Assembly (NCBI GenBank): GCA_013399305.1
Contig: VXAI01000276.1
Span: forward strand, 388,109-452,108
DNA: 64,000 nucleotides
Direction of reading: 5' to 3'
Source: Rostratula benghalensis
Taxonomy: Eukaryota; Chordata; Aves; Charadriiformes; Rostratulidae
Of the stretch, positions 48,542 through 61,426 are shown one piece after another (the stretch's first letter is position 1; each line of letters opens with the position of its first letter). The position numbers and the translations under genes are program-made. The notes under the pieces were generated by a model. That model ran no database searches, was not told where the DNA came from, and was given only the letters and a program-made list of their open reading frames with translations.

Positions 48542-50974
48542 CCCCAACAGTGACTCTCCGGGCTGCTCAGCTTCCTTTCAGGCAATTGCAGTTTATAGAA
48601 ATAAACTGTCTTGGTGCTCAATTAAGATTGAACATTGACTCAGGTTGGTAGCCTCCTGTTAACTAGGATTACCTAGGTAAAGTGATAAAAATGAAAGAAG
48701 CTAAATTACTTCAAAAATTATTCTGTATGTAAATCATTCATTTAATAATGAATGAACCTAGAGATAACTTTCCCCCTTCTCAGCCTCTCTGTAGAGGACT
48801 TAGAAGTTTTATTATGCTCTCCTGCAATAAGAAAATGAGTAAAGAGATGTAGATAGACAAACACATTAACAAATATGGAGGACAGCATTCAGTCTTTCAG
48901 AATAAAATTAATCAAGATATGTTATGTATTGTACATAATGTGTGCGTTGTATACCTCACTGAAATTTCATTGTGGATACTTGTGTCTTGTTCTACTACAT
49001 GATAGATTGGCTGATTATTTTTTTATATATATTTTTTTCCCTCCTCCCCTCTGTTCCATGCCCCTGCCCTAAAAGATTGAGGCCAGAAAATTTTCTCCCC
49101 CAGAGGTCAAAAGTATTCGTTTAATTTTCAGCTTCCATTATGCTGTTCTTTTCAGAGGCAAGTGTGAAACCATATAGAACAGTAGATTTCCTTGAGCCTG
49201 ATTTGTCTAATAAGATCAAAAGATTAAATTTAGGAAAACTAGTGTGCAGTGTGTAGTGAAGTTGTGTTATACTGCTTATTTCTTTCATTCTTAGTGTAAC
49301 TCAGAATTCTCGCTCCCAGTTGGAGGGTTCTGGATTCAGTTACTGTTTCCTTTTTTGTCAGGGTGCAATACTCTCTAACCAGGTTACTTTTAGATATACA
49401 TGAGGAGAGGTTAATGTTTAATATCAGGTTCACTCATCTGAAGATACTTGGTGAAACATTTGGGGCATATAATTTTACTGTCATACCAGTTTTATTTTTC
49501 CCTACTGGGGGGAATACTACTTTGGAATAATGGCCACAAGTTGATTGTGCAAAGTTGATTACTTGAAATTCTATATAAAACATTCTGGTCATGAGACTGT
49601 TTTCATGATCACTGTGCAATAGTCTGTACTGTCACTGAAAGGAAGCATTATTGTCTTTCTGCCTTCCCTCCCTTCCCTTGTGATAGGGGTAGTGTTTCTA
49701 AGGCAATTTGGATCAGGAATTGATCCAGCAGAAGAATAACCGAAAGGATGGGGAGGGTTACATTTCAGCCACATGTATTTCCTGATTTGCCTTGCTTTGT
49801 GCCTAGAAAGGGAAGGGCACTGTGAACCATTACAGTTCTGTACATGCTGAAGATCTGTGAGATCCCTGTTTCTCCCTACCTTGGCTGTAATTCATGACAG
49901 GTGGTGACTACTGGCTAGAGCATGTAGTACCCTTCTTTTGGTTACACCCCCAAAGTAACTAACTGTTACCTGTTTTTCTTCATGGTTCGCTTACTGTGCA
50001 ACCCTATAGAAGAATACTTTTGCTAGGCAGTTGGTTCATAAGTGCTTGCTATCATGATGGAATGGCTTATACTACATCTTCAGATAGTTACACTGAGATT
50101 AAATTTAAACTGAGATTAAATTTTTAGTGATCGTAAAGAGCCTCAGAGGTGCTCACGCATTTAACCAAACTTCTGAATACAAGTTCCAAATTCTACTTGA
50201 ACTTTTGGACTTGAGAGGGGAAAAAAAATGAGGAACTCTGAGCCAGAAGCAGTTGGTGTCTTTTCCCTTCAATTTATCCCTTCACCTTTGCTCCTTCTCC
50301 ATTTTATCCCTTCTTGTTCTTCCTTGTATATTCTGTTCTTCCTCTCTTCTTATGCTCTACACATTTTTTCTGTTCTTTGCATTGCAGTGTCTTTGCACTC
50401 TCATTATCATACCTTCTAAACATAGTACTGAAATGAGGATGTTCTTGTAGTAAGAGAAAACTATTTTATGCCTCACTTCCATTTTGAGGAGAATGGAGCT
50501 GTTTTGAATGAACTAAAGCGATCTAAATATCACAATTTATTTTCTTAATTGTAGCTGCGAGTATTTTGAGGCTTTGTTACAACAATAATTGGCTATTTGG
50601 GGTTGCTGCAGAACAGTGTTAGTTACTGTAGCATATTTAACTCTTACCCCCTACTTCTAGACAGCAGTCCTAGACTTAGTTGCTGCTGCTTACAGAAATG
50701 CAAATGAGCTTTTGAACACTTCCTGAATTTCCACATTAGTTCAGTATGAAGTTACTTAGCACAGATATTCTTACAATTGTGATATATTGCGAAAAATTTA
50801 ATGTTTAGTGATCCCCAAACTCATACTTCCACCTGTGCATTGCTCTTGTCTTAGGGCTGTAGTATAAAGCTTCTAAGAGAATAAGCTTTCTGAAGAACTT
50901 TTAAAAAAAAAAAAATTATTCACTTTTTCAAATAATTGCATTTTTGAGTTTCTATTCAAAACCATGTTATTTGC

Positions 50975-51242
50975 GATAGAATGAGAGGGAATGGCTTCAA
51001 GCTGCAACAGGGTAGGTTTAGACTGAACATCAGGACAAAATTCTTCACAGAAAGAGTGGTCAGAGACTGCAATAGGCTGCCCAAGGAGGTAGTTGAATCA
51101 TTATCTGTGAATGTGGTTAAGAGTCATTTAGATGTGGTGTTGGGGTATATGGTGTAGGGGAGAGCTTTGTAGGGTGGGGCAGATGGTTGGACTTGATGAT
51201 ACCAAGGGTCTTTTCCAACCTCAATAATTCTACGATTCTAAG
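50975..51242 (+). repeat. CR1 LINE 3' fragment
   Basis: Sense-strand 3' end: gggaatggcttcaagctgca, acagggtaggtttagactga acatcagg, gcccaaggaggtagttgaat, ggtgtaggggagagctttg and the terminus caataattctacgattcta. Same subfamily as the antisense copy at 5491-5845. Confidence 0.9.
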
Positions 51243-51676
51243 ACTGGTTTGAGGAGGTTTTCAGATAAAAAATGAGTTTACATACTTATACTACATGGGA
51301 AAATTGTTGTGTGCTTTTTTTAAGAGTGAAATAAACAGACATCCACACTGGGTTTACAAAGGTTATTAAATAAATGAGAATATGCAGGGATTTAGTCTTA
51401 GAATATATGAGAGGAAAAGAGGTAGTAATCTGCAAATGAAGCTTGATTTATGTATCATTTATAATGTAATTTTGTATTTCAGTTGTGACTGAAAATGCTT
51501 TAATATTAAATTAATGCTATGGTCTGATTCTCAAGCTTGAGTAGGTACGTACCTTAATGCAGCTTAAGTATCAAGCTTGCTCTATTTACAAATTGGGAAG
51601 TTTTTACATAGAAAGCTTTTTTGAATTGTGTGTAAAATTCCCCCAACCTAGTGAAATTTTATTGTGGGTTCCTTAG

Positions 51677-51765
51677 CCCCATGAAAACTTACTTTTTCTG
51701 AAGAAATATGAAAATGTTTTGCTGAGTATGAAACATGCAACTCGAAAGGCTATTTATGCCACAAG
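51677..51765 (+). other. AP3B1: Exon-like interval in intron 7 (possible poison exon)
   Basis: An acceptor-like gggttccttag precedes and a good donor (ACAAG|GTAAGC at 51766) follows 89 bases that are open in the phase left by exon 7 (PHENLLFLKKYENVLLSMKH, then ATRKAIYAT). Because 89 is not a multiple of three, splicing to exon 8 would reach TGA after four codons (AGG ATG ATG TGG TGA). If used, it would trigger decay of the transcript. Not known to me from other AP3B1 genes; chance is possible. Confidence 0.2.
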
Positions 51766-53000
51766 GTAAGCTAACTTGGAAGACAAGTCCTTCTATAGAA
51801 TAACGTCTCACAGTTGCCCTAGGGTAGCTTTTCACAGAAATGTTACGATACTATGGTTGGTAAACTGCTAAGAATCCTAAGAAGGTACTGGATGATTTTG
51901 TGCAATGGCTTTCTTGGTTGTAAGAACAGAAGTGAGACTAAAGCTAGTGTTTTAAAGCCAAAGTAAAGATACTGTTGATAGTCTCACCTAATTTGAATCT
52001 TATTTCTTGCAGCTTCAAACTGTTGTCACATCGTTTTGCAGTCCTTTCTTATTGGTAATGCATAATTGTCATGAGATAACCTGGGTTTGGATGATCCTAA
52101 TCTCCAAATAATTTAGGTCATAAAACTGTGCACCTGATCTTTGCAACAAGACCATTGCAACAATCTTGAGCCCTTATGAAAAGTAACTCCAGAAGTTGTA
52201 TTCCTCCCTTCTATCAACAGTAGAACTTCTTTGAAACATCCTGGTGATAAAAGAAAATCCAAAACCTTTTTAGTGAAAGGACTGATTGAGCTCAAAACCA
52301 CAACAGAACTTCTGTGTCCCAGTGAGATGAAATCTGTGGGAAAACTATTATTTTTGAGTGCAATACCCCTTGTGTGAAAATGCCCTGGTTTTTGTCAATA
52401 CCCTGAAAAGAAGTAAAGAGCGTCTACTTGTATGAGCACAGTGAAGGCAGAGAAGGGAAGAGTTTCCTTCTTTGAAAATTTCTTATCCCATTCTTTTCTT
52501 GCATTTTTAGATCATGGTTTCTTAACCTGCTTCTTTTTGGTTTTTCACTTTTTGTACTAATAGAAATTCTGTTAAGAAATTTCAATGGCACTGACATTAT
52601 AAACACTTTCTCAGGTTGTATCAGTTCCTGTCAGATGTTTGCATTTGAAAAATAGATCAGTTTTCAACATCATGTGATGAGTGTGATATGAAGCTTACAG
52701 AGGGAGGGTTAGAATAAAAAAATTTAATTCAGTGTGACTCAAATATTTCTTCAAGTTGTCGCAACTACCGTTTTCATTAATACTCACTTCAATTTCTGGT
52801 ACCTGAAAGCATGTTTTTCTCTTTAGATAAATAAGCTTTAAAAAACCACAGATATAATTGTATGCAAGGAACCACGAAATATCATGTTCTGGTCAAATGA
52901 GAACTTTTAACTAAAACATAAAACTAAAGTACCAGTTTCCACTGTAATTGCTTAGAATTATATAAATCTTTTATATAACTGTATTAATAAGATATATTTT

Positions 53001-53818
53001 CACAGAATCATAGAAACATAGGAGTTGGAAGGGACCTCTGGAGTACATCTAGTTCAGCCCCCCTGCCAAAGTAGGTCTATCTGCAGCAGGTTGCACAGGA
53101 ATGTGTCCAGGTGTGTTTTGAGTGGCTCCAGTGACAGAGACTCCACCACCTCTCTGGGTAGCCTTTTCCAGTGCTCTGCCACCCTCAAAGTAAAGAAGTT
53201 CCTGCTCATATTTAGATAAAACTTCCTATATACAAGTTTGTGTCTGTTACCTCTTGTCCTGTTACTGGGCACTGCTGAACAAAGACTGGCCCTGTCCTAT
53301 TGGTACCCATCCTTGAAATATTTATAAGCATTGATTCGATCTCCCCTCAGTCTTCTCCAGACTAAAGAGACCCAAGTCCCTCAGCCTTTCCTCATAAGAG
53401 AGATGTTCTAGTCCTTTCATCATCCTCAGAGCCCTTCGCTATACCCTTTCCAGCAGTTCCCTGTCCTTGAACTGGGAGACCCAAAAGTGGATACAGTACT
53501 CCAGATGGGGCCTCACCAGGGCAGAGTAGAGGTGGGGGGTAATTTCCCTCAACCTGCTTGACGCATTCTTCTTGATGCACCCTGGGATGCCATTGGCCCT
53601 ATTGGCCACAAGGGCACATTGCTGGCTTGTGGCCAACTTGTTGTCCACCAGGATTCCCAGGTATTTTTCCTTAGAGCTGCTCTCCAACAGGTCAGCCTCC
53701 AACCTGTGCTGGTGCATGGGGATATTCCTGCCAAGGTGCAGCACCCTACACTTGCCCTTGTTGAACTTAATAAGTTTTCTCTCCACCCAACTCTCTAGTC
53801 TGTTCAGGTCAGCCTAAT
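53001..53818 (-). repeat. CR1 LINE fragment, antisense, 0.8 kb
   Basis: Left end cacagaatcatagaaacata with ggagttggaagggacctctg; the minus strand then encodes the CR1 RT C-terminus (KLIKFNKGKCRVLHLGRN, YLGILVDNKLATSQQCAL, LYSALVRPHLEYCIHFW). The 5' truncation is near 53818. It is one of the better-preserved copies. Confidence 0.92.
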
Positions 53819-53920
53819 TCCAGCAGACTCACTTGAATAGAGTTGTAATCTGAAAAATGCCCTCAGAAGAGGGCACTGTACGAGTCCGAGTCTGTTTCAG
53901 TGGCTTCAGATCTGCGTAGT

Positions 53921-54160
53921 TCATAGAATCACATAATGGTTTGGGTTGGAAGGGACCTTTAAGATTATCTAGTTCCAGCCCCCCTGCCATTGTCAGAAAC
54001 ACCTTCCACAAGACCTGGTTGCTCAAAGTCCTGTCCAGCCTGGTCTTGAACACTTCCAGGAATGAGGCATCTTCTGCTTTTCTGGGCAAATTTTTCCCAT
54101 GTCTCACCACCATCACAGCTCCTTTAACTTCTTCCCAGAGCCTTTTCTTTTCCATGCTAA
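53921..54160 (-). repeat. CR1 LINE 3' fragment, antisense
   Basis: Left end catagaatcacataatggtt then tgggttggaagggaccttta, followed by gccattgtcagaaacacctt and the antisense tail. It is a different CR1 subfamily from its neighbour at 53001-53818, from which it is separated by about 100 bp. Confidence 0.88.
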
Positions 54161-55654
54161 TTCTACCAATGGTTCTACAAATCCCTAGTGGAATGATAGA
54201 ATGCGATGTTTGGTAGTGTGATAATTTTGTGTGACTTTTATATAAATAACATAGGCTATATATTATTATTCATATATCACACTACCTAATTGTTGCATTC
54301 TGTATGTGATGAGGTTTAGACTCAAAATGTTCAGTGTAATTTTACTTAATTTAGAAAGGAGCAATGGATGGACATATGCATTCTGGTCCTCTGACTGCAC
54401 ATTTCTTGAGGAGGCCTCCTTACAAATTTTTTCCTGGTAGAATTACAGGTCATATTCCAGACCACCACTTCCTTACCTACAGAAAGGGAAGTATCTGAAG
54501 CTTTTAACCTTTAGAGAAACCAGTATACCAGATTCATTTATCTGAGGGTCTGTTGTTCTAAATACCACATGATTCCTGTTCTAGTTTTCCGTTGTTATGG
54601 ATCTCCTGTAGGCAACATACCTTCAGGATCTGCCAGACCCATGCAGGTATTTCTCATGCTTGAGGGACTATAAAATGGCACTAGGTACACTTAAGCTCTT
54701 GAAATACTCCCCTACTTTCACATGGCTGTCAGAGCATGTCTTCACAGCATTACTAGGTCCTGTTAGTCCATTCACAGTAGCACAAGTCTTTATCACACAA
54801 CTGGTTATAATCACAGCCTGCTTAAGAAAGGCTGATTATACTTTGATGGCTGGCTAGTACTTGAAAGCAAACCATTATTTATGGAATGGATGATCTGGTC
54901 CCTTTATGCCTTTACTTATCTACTTCATTTGGCTTAATAGGAAGAAAAGTTGTAACTCGGTCTCATTCAGTTCATATCTCAAGAGCTCTGTGGCAGACTT
55001 GGCTATGTGCCTTCTGAAGCCTTTCTGCAGTAAGGCTGCAGATTATGCCAGTAACACTTTCATTTCTCATACTTCTACCATGTGAGATTATGCCTTTTTT
55101 CAGACCACTAGCAAGGCTTCTTGTCAAGCTTTACTGTATTCAAGGACTTCCTGTTGTGGAGAGAATGAGTACTTTTGCCAATATGTGGCTATTAATAAGT
55201 GTGATAGGTTGAGGTCTACTCATCTGTCAGAAATTTGTCACAGCTCACCTCCTTGGCTTTTTGAGCAGTCTTGAGAATAATTTTCTGTTTGCTCTGATAG
55301 ACCAGAGATAGGTCTGTTCCAATGTTCTGAAACCCATCTGTGAAGCATGTGGAAGGCTTTGGGTAGGCATCTTCACACACATCAAAATTTCAGATCTACT
55401 TTAGATACATCATTAATTCTTTAAGTAGGAAACTGTTCTATGCATTTTCTACCATTTCCCTTTCCCAAGGATGCTGCTTCCAGTACAGAAAGTGAACTAC
55501 TGGTCTTGGCTGGCTAAGGTGTTTTTGGTATTGCAGTCAAATTCACAGACTGGTGAATAGTCCCAAAACATCTCTTAGCTGGAAAACCAAAATTCTTTTG
55601 AGAGCAGTACTTAAAAAATACTAGAAAGGCCTCTGGAAGATAGTTATATCTTAC

Positions 55655-55835
55655 GGAATCATGGAATATCAGGGATTGGAGACTCCACAACCTCTCTGAG
55701 CAGCCTCTTCCAGTGTTCCGTCACCCTCACCATGAAGTTTTTTCTCATATTTGAGTAGAACCTTCTGTGTTCTAGCTTGCACACATTGCCCCTTGTTCTA
55801 TCATTGGCCATCACTGAGAAGAGCCTGTTTCTGAG
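55655..55835 (-). repeat. CR1 LINE 3' fragment with internal deletion
   Basis: Starts ggaatcatggaatatcaggg, then jumps directly to gagactccacaacctctctg agcagcctcttccag. The usual tract of about 100 bp in between is deleted. It continues to the ccccttgttctatcattggc region. Confidence 0.85.
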
Positions 55836-56915
55836 AAGTTTCTGCTGCAGGAGAGTGCATTTTTGAGTTTGGTTGGGGTTTTTTTTGAGTGCATTTCCTT
55901 ATGAATCTGAGGAGACAAACGGAAGTCTGTAGCTTTAAAATCAGTTATACCTAAACTAGAAATGCAAATTTTGTAATAACTTTTCAATAGAAGATGGAGT
56001 TAAGGCTGGTAGGGTAAGCAAATAGTATATGTTCATACTTTGGATTTCAGTGAAATTTAACTCTGAGTTTATGGATGTTTTGAAGCTCTGTTTGGAGGTA
56101 CTTGTAACATTCATATAATGGGCTTTATCCCAAATGGAAGGCACATTCTCAACCTTAGTGCCATATTAAATGTAATTTCAAGCAAGATCTCGGTTAAATG
56201 CTTAGTTCATTTACTTAGTGACTTCAAAATACAGGCTAATGGAACTTGTTATCCGGCAGTTTCTTCATTTAAGCTGTTAATACTTTATGAAGATGTCCCT
56301 AAACTGTATGTCTGGAATAACATAAAAGAGAATTACGCATGTTATTTCAGTCTAAAATACTCACTTCTCTACTGGATTGCATAAATCACAGAAGATGGGG
56401 AAAGCAGAGTCCATTTGCAATTCCTAGCTTGGAATACTGGTGGTCTCTCACAGTTTTTAATCACTTCATTCTTCCAGGGTTTTAAACTTTTTAGCAATTT
56501 TGCAATTTAAAAAAGCTATTAACCACACAATTAAATCATGTGCTACTACAAACTGTTAACTGTACTTAATGCAGTTTAACTAAAGACTGCCACTGACAGG
56601 GAATGTCTCTCTTTTCTGTCTCTACGACCTACTGCTTTTGAAAATTCAGTAGTTCTAGTGACCTGCTATCACAAAGCAAGCCAGATCATTTTACTTATCC
56701 TGGTGAAAATAAAACATGCTTTTAAAAAACACATGAACCAACTAATGACAAAATTCTAAAGGTATGATTAGTCTTAAATCAACTGAAACTGCACCTAAGG
56801 TGATTGAAAGAACAAAGGAAAGCATGGGAATATTTTCATCTATTCCCTGAACTCTAATGCTGTCTCTCCCATGTCAAAAAGTATCAGAGTGTTGGGATTT
56901 TGTTCTGACAGAGCT

Positions 56916-56955
56916 GTACAAGTTATTATCAGTTTGTACAACTTGTTATCAGTTT
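56916..56955 (+). repeat. 20-bp tandem duplication
   Basis: gtacaagttattatcagttt (56916-56935) is followed directly by gtacaacttgttatcagttt (56936-56955), 18 of 20 bases identical. Confidence 0.8.
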
Positions 56956-57677
56956 GAGCTCTAATGAGAAACCTGGCATAGTAAAATTTGAGGGCCACCA
57001 ATATCTGGGATCTTTTCTAGGACATATGAAGCATCCCCCACAGCTTATGTAGGTGAAGTGTAGATACTGAGAATAAGTGTGCCGGCAATTATCAGTGGAA
57101 GCTAATAGTTGTTGATTCAACTTTAATAGTTAAAACAAGAAGACTCATTTCCCAACTGCAAGAGTCTTCTTTTCAGTCCTGTGCTGGCAGAAAAACTATC
57201 AGTGTTAGCAGTACTACTTTCTCCATTATAGCCTATTCATACTTTCTTTCTCAGTTGCAATTCAAGATGTAGACCTCGTGTAAGAGGTGTGCTGTTCCGG
57301 CTGAACATCACTACCACTGTTGCTGAGCATGGAGACTCCTGCTTAGATCTCTGCACAAGGCTTTCTCACTTTGTTACAATACCAAGAGGCTTTGGTTGTG
57401 CTTGCTATCTTGAAGCTAGCTCTGTGCCTCTTCAGAGGAGAGCAGTCATCTCCAGTTTCTTCTTTTGTACAGGTTTCCATACGTGCACTACAAAATTTTA
57501 TCTGGGAGCAGAGCAGGAGTCATCTAGATCTCTAAGACAAGGTTTCAGCTTGGTGGTGTGAAATCCTGGCTGTAAATTACTGTGTCTCAGCTTGAAGTTT
57601 CAGGTTTTCTGCTTTGGCTCTGAGCTATTTAACAGAATCTCCATTTTTTACTGCATAAGGGGTGAAACATAGTGACG

Positions 57678-59312
57678 AAGACAGAGGTGCTTAATGCCCT
57701 CTTGGCCTCAGTTTTTAATAGTAAGACCAGTTATTTTCAGGATGCCTGGCCTCCTGAGCTGGAAGACAGATGGGGAGCAGAATGGTGACTTGCTACACCA
57801 CTTAAACACACGCAAGTTTATAGGGCTGTATGGGATTCACCCAAGGGTACCTGAGGGAGCTTGTGGAAGTGCTCACTGAGCTACCTTCCATCATTTAACA
57901 GCAGTCACGACTTACTGAGGTGGTCCCAGTTGAATGAAAGTTAGGAAATGTGACAATCATCCACAGGAAGGGACAGAAGGAGGATCCAGGAAACTACAGG
58001 CCTGTCAGTCTGTCCTCGTTGCAAGCGAATGTTCGACATCTGGAGTATCATCACATGGCATGTACAGGACAACCAGATTATCAGGCCCGGGTCAGCATGG
58101 GTTTATGAAAGCAGGTTCTACTTGACCAACCTGATTTCCTTCTACAGCGAGATGACCCACTTAGCGGACGAGGGGAAGGCTGTGGATGGTTGTTGTGTAC
58201 CTGGACTTTAGTAAAGTATTTGACATCCATTTCCCACAGTGTTCTGGAGAAACTGGCTGCTCATGGCTTGGATGGATGTATGCTTTGCTGAGTTAAAAAC
58301 TGGCTGGGTGACAGATACCAAAGAACTTTGGTGAATGGAGTTAAATCCGGTTGTTGCCCAGTCACAAGTGGTGTTCTCTGGGGCTCAGTATAGGGCCCAT
58401 TTCTGTTTAATATCTTCATTAATAATGTAGATAAAGGCATTCAGTGCTCCTTCAGTAAGTTTGCAGATGACACCAAGTTGGATGGGAGTGTTGATCTGCT
58501 TGAGAGTAGGAAGGCTCTTTAGAGAGATCTGGACAGGGTGCATTGATGAGCCGAGGCCATTGGTATGACGTTCAACAAGGCCACATACTGGGTCACGCCC
58601 TTGGGTCACAACAAGCCCATGTAGCGCTACGAGCTTGGGAAAGAGTAGCTGAAAGGCTGCACAGAGGAAAGAACCTGGGGCTGTTGGTTGACAGCCATCT
58701 GAATATGAGCCAGAAGTGAGCCCAGGTTGTCAAGGAGGTCAACAGCATCCTAGCATGTATCAGAAATAGTGATACAATCAGAATTAATGGTATCAGCAGG
58801 ACTAGAGAAGTGATTATCCCCCTGTAGGCACAACTGATGAGGCTGCACCTTGAATAATGTCTTCAGTTTTGGCCCCCTTACTACACAACAGACATTGAGG
58901 TGCTGGAGTGTGTCTGAGAAGGACAATGAAGCTGGTGAAGGGTCCAGAGAATAATCTTTTTCTCTGGAGCAGCTGAGGGAACTGAGATTGTTTAGCCTGG
59001 AGAAAAGGAGACTGAGGGGGAGACATTACTGGTCTCTACAATTGCCTGAAAAGAGGTTGTAGTGAGATGGGGGTCCAGTGACAGGACACAAGGAAATGGC
59101 CTCAAGTTGTGCCAGGGGAGCTTAGGAAAAATGTCTTGAAAGGGTTGTCAAGCTTTGGGACATCTGCTGACGAAAGTGGTTGAGTCTCCATCTGTAGAGG
59201 TATTTAAAGAACTTGAAGATATGGTTCTTAGGGCCAAGGTTTAGTGGTGGATGTGGCAGTGTTAGGTAAGTGATTGGATTTGATCTCCAACCTAAATGAT
59301 TCTATGATTCTA
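57678..59312 (+). mobile_element. CR1 LINE, 1.6 kb, with most of the RT domain
   Basis: The longest CR1 here. Broken frames read through the reverse-transcriptase region: NYRPVSL-like text near 58000, VYLDFSKVF at about 58195, a [13 protein letters not shown] stretch near 58395, and SKFADDTKL at about 58455, where FADD (58460-58471) is the catalytic Asp pair of LINE reverse transcriptases. It ends in the typical CR1 terminus ctaaatgattctatgattcta. Frameshifts and stops make it dead. The endonuclease and ORF1 are missing by 5' truncation. Confidence 0.92.
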
Positions 59313-61267
59313 AATGTACAGTTGTCTCTTTTTGATAGTGAGAGTATAGTCAGCAGTTCACTTTGAGGCTTAAGGGGTTGCAAGTAATTGAATGTTTTCA
59401 CGTTTCCTGGTAACTGCTCTCCATGTCCAAGATGATTAATCAAATTTGAAACAACAGTACTTGCACACCAAGCCGCTTGCAGGTTTTATCTTTCAGTGTC
59501 CTCACTCCTTTACATAATACTTTGCTTTCCTTTCCATGGCAATGCACAGATTTTGTAGTATTACATATTCTTTCTGTATTAGTAAGGTCCTTGTGACTAC
59601 ACATTCTGACTAATTTGGATTTCATCAACTTGATTTTAATGAATTTCAGTTCATTAAAGTTATTTCCCTGTGTGTCATTATCATTCTTTGTATGGAACAT
59701 AATTATTTCATACCAGTTCTCAAAAGATTTGGGAGAAGAGGAATATTCTAATATTGCAATAAAATACATGACTTTGAGAAAAGACCACATTATTACTTCT
59801 GCTGTGGGGTATGAAGGAAGTGATTGAACATAAAGACTGCAATGGAATTTAAATTAAAAATCTTTTCATAAAAGGCATAAATTGACATCATTATTGGAAC
59901 TCTGTTCTAACTGTGTTCCTAACAAACAATTCTTTTTTAACGAGAAGTCAGAAATGTGGGAGCTCAAGCTGTTTTTTACAACAGTGACAAATGGGTTAAA
60001 TACAATTTCCAACTTTGTATTCCTGTTGAGTTCAATAGTACTGATAGGAGTGCCTATTAGCAGTCAAGGCAGGGATACTGAAGACTGAATCAATGGAGGT
60101 TGAATTATCCTCCTTCTGTTAGAGGAAGCTTCTTCAGTGCAGGGTTGAGATACACTGGGACCAGAAATTTTGCTTTCAAGTTGTCTGTCTCTCCATAGAG
60201 AGGAGTTTGGTTACTCATACTCTTGGTTTAGCATCCTGAGTTTTTAGTTTGGAGGGGTGACTGCCACAAAGATGGATAGACAGAGAAGTAAAGTAACTTT
60301 GATTGCTGTTGCATAAGAAATCGAAGAGCTGGCTAGGGATTCTGCAAAACACAGGGTGCACTGTTGGCATCAAGTAATAGAAATGAGAAGAAATGTGAAG
60401 AGAAGTTTTGTTTTCAGTGTTTTTTGATCTAATGCTAGTGATTTCCATCTTGCGTTTCTTTAAATTTGTGGACTTACTAATACAAATTTAAAGTAAGCAT
60501 AATGAAACACTTTAAGTCTACTCTTCATAAATTTTTAATCTACATCAGAAATACTAATCTTTCTTTTAACATAGCGTTTATAATTTCCTTTATATTCTTT
60601 TACATAATCCTCTGGAATAAAATAAAAGCCTAATTTACTAAAATTTGAAGCTTTAATGAATTAATTCAGTATGTTGTGGGGGTTTTTTAAGTAATGGTGA
60701 TAATTCATAACTTTATTTAAATAGCTCAAGAATTTGTACTTCATCAGAGAAGGGCAGGATCAGGGTATGTGTCTTGGGATATGCATCCTTTTTCTCATGT
60801 AATTTCTCAAGGAAAAAAACTGTTCCTTCTTCTGATATTTCTTCTTTTCACAAGTAATTTATATATTGCTAGAGAAGGAAGAATGCACATGATTTGTATT
60901 AAATTTTCAAACAAGAGGGGATTTTAAATAACAGACTGTTTTCAGAAGTGTCAGTTTCAGATCATAGCAATATAAAGTCCAAAAAAGACCAATATTCACA
61001 TGTTCTACTTTATGGAATATTAAGTAAGTTAGTTCATCTAGCAGTTCATCTTATTTTTAAGGAAATTTTTGCATATATTATTATGCTATTTTTCATGTTA
61101 GTATGATTACTGTTTTGAGTAAACTGGGGTAGAGGAGTCAATAGCTGTTTTTTAAAAAATATATAAAACTTCAATGAAATTTTGGTGTCACATATTATGT
61201 CCTTAATGACTAAAACAGGTTGATTTCAGTATTTTGTATATGTTTTTGTCTTTCTGTCTTTTGGTAG

Positions 61268-61426
61268 GATGATGTGGTGATGGAAGAATATAATGAAAAT
61301 AATTTCTATGAATCTGATGAAGAGAAAGAAAAGGATAGGAAAATGAAAAACACCTATACTATGGACCCTGACCACAGGCTGCTGTTACGAAATACAAAGC
61401 CCCTGCTTCAAAGCCGGAATGCTGCT
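61268..61426 (+). CDS. AP3B1: AP3B1 exon 8 (residues 263-315, acidic loop)
   Basis: Fifty-three codons: a variable charged stretch ([20 protein letters not shown] then EKDRKMKN) followed by the invariant [20 protein letters not shown] and SRNAA. In beta-3A this acidic/basic segment is an insert between trunk helices and the least conserved part so far, so its divergence from mammals is expected. Acceptor TTGGTAG is pyrimidine-poor and the donor GTATGA at 61427 is weak. Both introns are phase 0. Confidence 0.95.

Larger units (their letters stand above)
45301..61267 (+). other. AP3B1: AP3B1 intron 7 (16 kb)
   Basis: Donor GTAAGT, acceptor TTGGTAG, phase 0. It is the largest intron in the window and carries most of the CR1 load: 50975-51242, 53001-53818, 53921-54160, 55655-55835 and 57678-59312. 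A candidate conserved noncoding stretch lies at 47320-47760 and an exon-like interval at 51677-51765. The sequence at 54.2-55.6 and 55.9-57.6 kb is richer in CT-type words and may hide older repeats that I cannot name; 59.3-61.2 kb shows nothing. Confidence 0.85.

Noticed and set aside
48242..48638. Overlapping open frames on both strands next to the CAAA repeat
   Set aside because: Contain translated simple repeat; no splice sites in phase with AP3B1.
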